Shown in pieces: positions 59,764-64,000 of a DNA stretch of 64,000 nucleotides. The DNA is taken from assembly GCA_014706385.1 (NCBI GenBank), contig JACGZH010000003.1, forward strand, positions 885,501-949,500, given 5' to 3'. The notes under the pieces were generated by a model, which had not been told where the DNA came from, ran no database searches, and worked only from the letters and a program-made list of their open reading frames with translations. The stretch is from Phaffia rhodozyma (Eukaryota; Basidiomycota; Tremellomycetes; Cystofilobasidiales; Mrakiaceae). The position numbers and the translations under genes are program-made. Numbering within the stretch: the first letter of the stretch is position 1; the number at the start of each line of letters is the position of its first letter.

Positions 59764-60254
59764 TCACAACTCGTCTCGCCCGGTGTGGCTCTTCTTCTGG
59801 AACGCCCCGCTCAAGATCTATACACAGAAAGAGAGAGAGAGAGAGAGAGAGAGAGCACGAGAAAAAGCATACACAACGTGTGTGTGCGTGTCAATAAAGC
59901 AACACTCTACTCACTAATCAAACAGTCCACCCGCCCACACAGACACACACACACATGAAAGAAAAGAAAAAGAAAAATCCTCGCGAGACTCACCCTGACG
60001 AAGACCAGACGAAAGCGCCCGGGGAAGAACAACAGTGTAATGCACATACAGATCACCCGCCGGCCCATCATATGCCGGCATACCCTCCGAAGGAATCACC
60101 CGGACGAACCCAGGCTGAGTCACCCCAGATCGACTCACATCCACCGAATGTCCATCCAGATGGAACACCGTTCGATTGAACCCCAGTAGAGCCTGTTTTT
60201 GTGTGGAATAAATTAAACACACACTAGATGGTTAGCGCGCACAATCACACACGC

Positions 60255-60290
<36 letters not shown>

Positions 60291-61830
60291 TCACCTCATC
60301 CACACCGATCTCTTCCCTCCAAACAAGTCCAGCCTGGTTCCTCGTCCAACCACCCTGACCGTCAGACTGCTTGGCCTTCACCCTCACCAACACATCCCCC
60401 GGCTCCCAGTCCGGACTCTCGTCAGACTCCCCGTCAAACAAGACCTCGAACCCTTCAGGCGCGCCCGGTGGCAGATACACGGACAGTCGCACCCGACTTG
60501 CCACCGTCCGGGCAGACCGACAGTGTGGGCAGGCTCGCTTGATCCGGGTACCCTTCCCACCGCAATCGTTACAGGTCACCTGCATCTGAGAGTACCTAAG
60601 AGAGCGGGGGTGGCAGTAGAACAAGAGATAAACAACACGCGCACAAAGTTAGCGGATGAGTAAACTACGCCGTCAAGCGCCTCGCTTGACTATTCTCTCT
60701 CGACCGTTCACCACTCACATCCCTGGAAAGATCTGGGCCCGTTGGAGTTTCACTCCTTGACCCCCACAGCCCGTGCACTTGACGATATCTCCGTCCGTCG
60801 CCGCCCCACTTCCCCGACAGTGATCACAGAGCACCATCCTGTCCATCTCGAACTAAATGTAAAAGGCAATCAGTTAAACATTCACTATACATGTATGCAC
60901 GCACGCACACACACGCACACACTCTCTCTCTCAGACCAAAAGAACACAAACCTCAATCTCTCGGCCGTTGTAGAAATCAGCCAGGTCAACCTCGATCTCT
61001 GTCAACTTGCCCGGCCCTCTTCTCTCCTCTTGTCCTCCTGATAGGGAAACCAGTTTGACGGACAACATGCACATGATAAGCACGCACTCTCTTTCACACC
61101 CACAGCCACACCTATCCCAGCCAGCAATGAAAAGAGCAAGAGTCCGAAACTTACCGCCGGCCCCGCCGAAAAAGCTAGAGAACATATCCCGAGGGTTCCG
61201 GAAACCACCCTGGCCGTTCTGTCGTTGTTTCAGTCCTTCCTCGCCGTATCTATCGTAGATCTCTCGTTTCTGTAGACGTGTTCCCAAAGAACATCGTGCT
61301 TCAGCATTCTTTCCCTCCTTTCTCTTCCTCCATTGTCTTGCTCAGATAACCTTACCTCAGAGTCCATCAGTACTTCGTAGGCTAGATTGGGATCAGATCG
61401 ACATCCCCACCAACAAGAGACCACAGTTCGGAATACAAGTGAGCCCTCTTTTCCCTCCCTCTCTCTCTATATATAAAGCCGCCCCAGGCAGAACATAAAA
61501 CCCAAAGACACCCACCATGAGACACGTCAGCAAACCTTTGCTGGCTCTTTGGATCCTTGTTCTTGTCCGGATGAAACCGTTTGGCCAGCTTTCTGTAGGC
61601 CTTTTTGATCGTTCCCTCGCTTGCCTGCCTATCCACTAGAAGTTGCCCGATCAACCAAACATACCGTTCCGTCAGTCTCCCTGCTTCCTGCTCCCTTCCG
61701 AGCCAGACAGAAAGCCAAAAGAAAAGACGGACGAACCTCCAAGCTCATTGTAATAGTCGCCGGCGGCTAGAACAGACGTCGCCAAGAGTAAAAACGGGAT
61801 GAACCCGTTCAGGAAGAAAGGTAGCCTCAT
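59764..61830 (-). CDS. SCJ1: ER-lumenal DnaJ (Hsp40) co-chaperone, Scj1/DNAJB11 type
   Basis: Starts at the ATG at 61828-61830 with a signal peptide (MRLPFFLNGFIPFLLLATSV). The J-domain starts DYYNELG and, after an intron, VDRQASEGTIKKAYRKLAKR with the HPD motif FHPDKNKD (about 61565). A Gly/Phe region (GGFRNPRDMFSSFFGG, about 61165-61215) leads to four zinc-finger repeats: CDHCRGSG, CTGCGGQG, CNDCGGKG and CPHCRSAR (about 60825 to 60510). Client-binding domains follow (RVRLSVYLPPGAPEGFEV; GDVLVRVKAK; GDLYVHYTVVLP). The last exon ends GRDEL, an ER-retrieval variant of HDEL/KDEL. It would present misfolded proteins to the ER Hsp70 Kar2/BiP. About seven introns, full length. Divergent from the acetyltransferase-like gene. 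Confidence 0.93.
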
Positions 61831-62146
61831 CTGGTCACTCTATTCTCTCTATACACAACACAGATAAAGGCCGAGAACGAGAAGGAAGGGAGACGCAAGA
61901 AGGAAGAGGAAAGACCGAACCAAGTGTTGGTGGGTGGGATTGTATAGGATGATCTCTCTATCTTTTCTTCTTTCTTTCTTTCTTTCTTTCTTTCTCGATA
62001 AACATCTCCGCGGCCTAGTCGTTCGTCATCAATAGTCACTTGCTTCTTGCATCTTGCTTCTTTCATCTCTCATCCCATCTTTTCCCCATCTTCCTCTCTC
62101 TCTCCTCCTCTGTTCTGACATACTGCTGCTCTCCAGATAGATCAGA
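61831..62146. promoter_or_regulatory. Divergent promoter, SCJ1-like and acetyltransferase-like genes
   Basis: 316 bases, C/T-rich on the + strand with (TTTC)n at about 61966-61995. I looked for an unfolded-protein-response element and saw no clear one. Confidence 0.5.
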
Positions 62147-63825
62147 ATGACGTCCATCGAGGAACGAAAGCTGGGGCTCTGTGAGAGATACAGCTTGTCC
62201 AGGTAAGAGAGGATCTCTTTCTTCTTCAGCTCTCTCCGAAAGGACACCTCTCTCAATCTCTCCCCCCCCAAAACACCCGGAGCAGATCCCTCATCTCGTC
62301 CGAACCGGCTCCTATCATCGCATTCACATTCTCTCATCCTTCTGTCCTCTCCTCACAATCCATCCTATCCAACCTTCAATCAGCCACACAGACCCTCGTC
62401 GAGACCCACCCTGTGCTCTTCGCCCGGTTCACAGACATCCACACCCTGTCCCCCGGGCTGAGCCGACTGAAAAAGATCTCCCTCGAGGACGTCGTCGTTC
62501 AGGTGGCGGAATCGGGGTCCGATACCCCTGAGCAGGACAGCTTTGACAGCGCGCTAGTAAGGATGATGACTGTCGACCTACAGATCGAATCCACCGTCAT
62601 CCCTCCGTGGAGAATCATTTGGACAAGACTGACTCCGATGACCGGAAAGGCCGAGGACGGGACGAAAGTGGTGGTCGGGTTCAAAGGACACCATTCCCTG
62701 TTCGACGGGCTATCCGCTTGGACCGTCGCCCATTCGTTCTCCCAATCGCTTTCCACCCTCACCCTCCGACCATCCGGCCAGACAGTGTATCCATCCAGCG
62801 GCCACGACGACGACAACAACAACAACAACCATCCCTGCTTGCCCCCCAGCTTGGAATCACTGATCTCTACGAAACCGTCCGTAGGGAAGATTGCCCGGAT
62901 CGTACTCCAACAGATCCTCAGGCCACTCCTTCCTTCCCCTCTGGGCATTCTCTCTAGACTCGGTTACCGCCCTGTAGACCAGCCGTCCATCTGGACGGGC
63001 GACCGATCATCAGGCCAACCTCATCCCCGAAAGAAACACGTCAGGACGATCACCCTCTCTCCAGACACCGTCCGGTCGATCGTCTGTCGGTCGAGAAAAC
63101 GAGGCGTGACACTCACCGCGTTCCTACACGCCGCTTTGACCGAAGCGATTCAGACGCTCGACCCGGAAAGAAGACCGCTGAGGACTATGCTGCCTGTCAA
63201 TCTCCGACCGATCCTTTCTCCGACGTCCCCTGGACTCGGAGGGGCGTACGTCGCTGGGATCACGTACGACGTTCCCTCCCCCGGTGATACACCGTCACAA
63301 TCCGGTCCGGCCGAGAGGAGCTCGGACCTTTGGGAGAGAGCGGTCAAGTTCAACAAGTGGTCGAAAGACCGGGCCGTTTGGGATGATGCGATATCCGATT
63401 GGGGGCTGCTCTCCCTGGTCTCTGGGCCAAAACAGCCGGCGCCGACCTCGTCGGCCCCGCCGCCTACAGGGATGGTCTCGTTTCTAAAGGCAAAGACGGA
63501 AGAACCGAGAGAACACAGTCTCGAACTGTCGAACCTCGGTTCCGTTCGACTCGCGCTGGGTTCTCTCGCCTCAACTTCGGTCCCGGCCGAGAGCGCAAGC
63601 ACAAACACGGAGCAAGCCCGATGGGAACCTTCAAGACTTGTCTTTACACAGGCACCCCTCCCGATAAGCGCCGCGTTGGTTCTCTCGGTCGTCGGGTGCG
63701 AGGATTTGGGTGGAGTGGAGATCGCCGTCGGATGGGAGGATGGTGTGGTCGACAGGGAGTACATCCAACAGTTTCAAACCCGGTTGGAGACGATCGTCAA
63801 GAGGGAACTCGAACCGATCGACTAA
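62147..63825 (+). CDS. Alcohol O-acetyltransferase-like (condensation-fold) protein
   Basis: Starts at the ATG at 62147 (MTSIEERKLGLCERYSLS). One intron (about 62201-62285) joins in frame to RSLISSEPAPIIAFTFSHPS. The catalytic motif is HHSLFDG (about 62690-62710), an HxxxD motif preceded by VVVGFKG. A second conserved block is MLPVNLRPIL (about 63185-63220). The C-terminal segment from about 63640 (FTQAPLPISAALVLSVVGCE) matches the late beta-strands of the fold. The family (AATase, related to condensation and BAHD acyltransferases) moves acetyl or other acyl groups from CoA to alcohols. The substrate is unknown. I see no DFGWG motif, so it is not a classic BAHD. GC-rich codon choice resembles the preceding SCJ1 gene. 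About 530 residues, apparently complete. Confidence 0.72.
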
Positions 63826-64000
63826 GAAACCAGGGACCTGGTTTCTCTTTCTTTCTTTCTCTGTCTGTCTGTCTTGCACTTTTTGTGGCTCTTCTTCTTC
63901 CTTTCCCGTATTCGTCCGCTTGCCTCTCCTCCTCATCAAACATAGACCTGTTAACTACAGCCATCCAAGAGATCAAACCGACGCTCGTCGTCTTCATACC
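63826..64000. other. 3' flank to window end
   Basis: Downstream of the acetyltransferase-like stop. C/T-rich, with no feature seen before the right edge. Confidence 0.5.

Noticed and set aside
1..64000. Horizontally acquired or mobile element island
   Set aside because: No transposase, reverse transcriptase, terminal repeats or bacterial-style intronless cluster was seen. All genes are intron-bearing and fungal in character.

Overview
The window is nuclear DNA of a fungus, most likely a basidiomycetous yeast of the Tremellomycetes. This rests on dense small spliceosomal introns (often 50-100 nt with GT...AG ends, many per gene), tightly packed genes on both strands, fungal-specific families (Cti6-type PHD protein, bifunctional GARS-AIRS, GPI-anchored CE4 deacetylase), and a kinase and an unknown protein whose sequences look basidiomycete-like. 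Phaffia/Xanthophyllomyces is a tentative guess only. I see no rRNA, tRNA, CRISPR, transposon or prophage.

Layout, left to right: a SAP-domain TKL-type kinase truncated by the left edge (+); the Prp24/SART3 U6 recycling factor (-); a G1/S-type cyclin behind a long pyrimidine-rich leader (+); a probable Pol I factor Rrn6/TAF1C (-); FRG1 (+); a coiled-coil protein of unknown function (+); Pol I second-largest subunit RPA135 (-); a Cti6-like PHD protein (+); an unknown fungal protein (+); a PROPPIN of the Hsv2/WIPI3-4 type (-); Tsr1 (+); bifunctional Ade5,7 (-); Rrb1/GRWD1 (+); COG8 (-); THO3/TEX1 (+); a macrodomain hydrolase (+); a CE4 chitin deacetylase (-); an ER-resident J-protein of Scj1 type (-); and an alcohol-acetyltransferase-like protein (+). 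Genes sit mostly as divergent pairs sharing 270-1800 bp promoters and as convergent pairs.

Functionally, five genes between 14.6 and 48.5 kb serve ribosome production or are linked to it (Rrn6-like, FRG1, RPA135, Tsr1, Rrb1). Several divergent promoters share E-box (CACGTG) and TTAGGG-type (telobox) motifs, and two carry CACGTG-N6-AACGCC with identical spacing. From about 53.7 kb to 62 kb the character changes: G/C homopolymers, (GA)n, AAAAG and TTTTCG microsatellites fill introns and spacers, and the macrodomain gene has A-rich rather than pyrimidine-rich 3' splice sites.

The most unusual protein-level signal is in the first gene. The invariant kinase beta-3 lysine (VAIK) is replaced by alanine, while a lysine sits in the glycine-rich loop exactly where WNK ('with no lysine') kinases carry their relocated catalytic lysine. 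HRD and DFG motifs are intact.

Exon boundaries are my reading of splice sites by eye; outer coordinates are firmer than internal ones.
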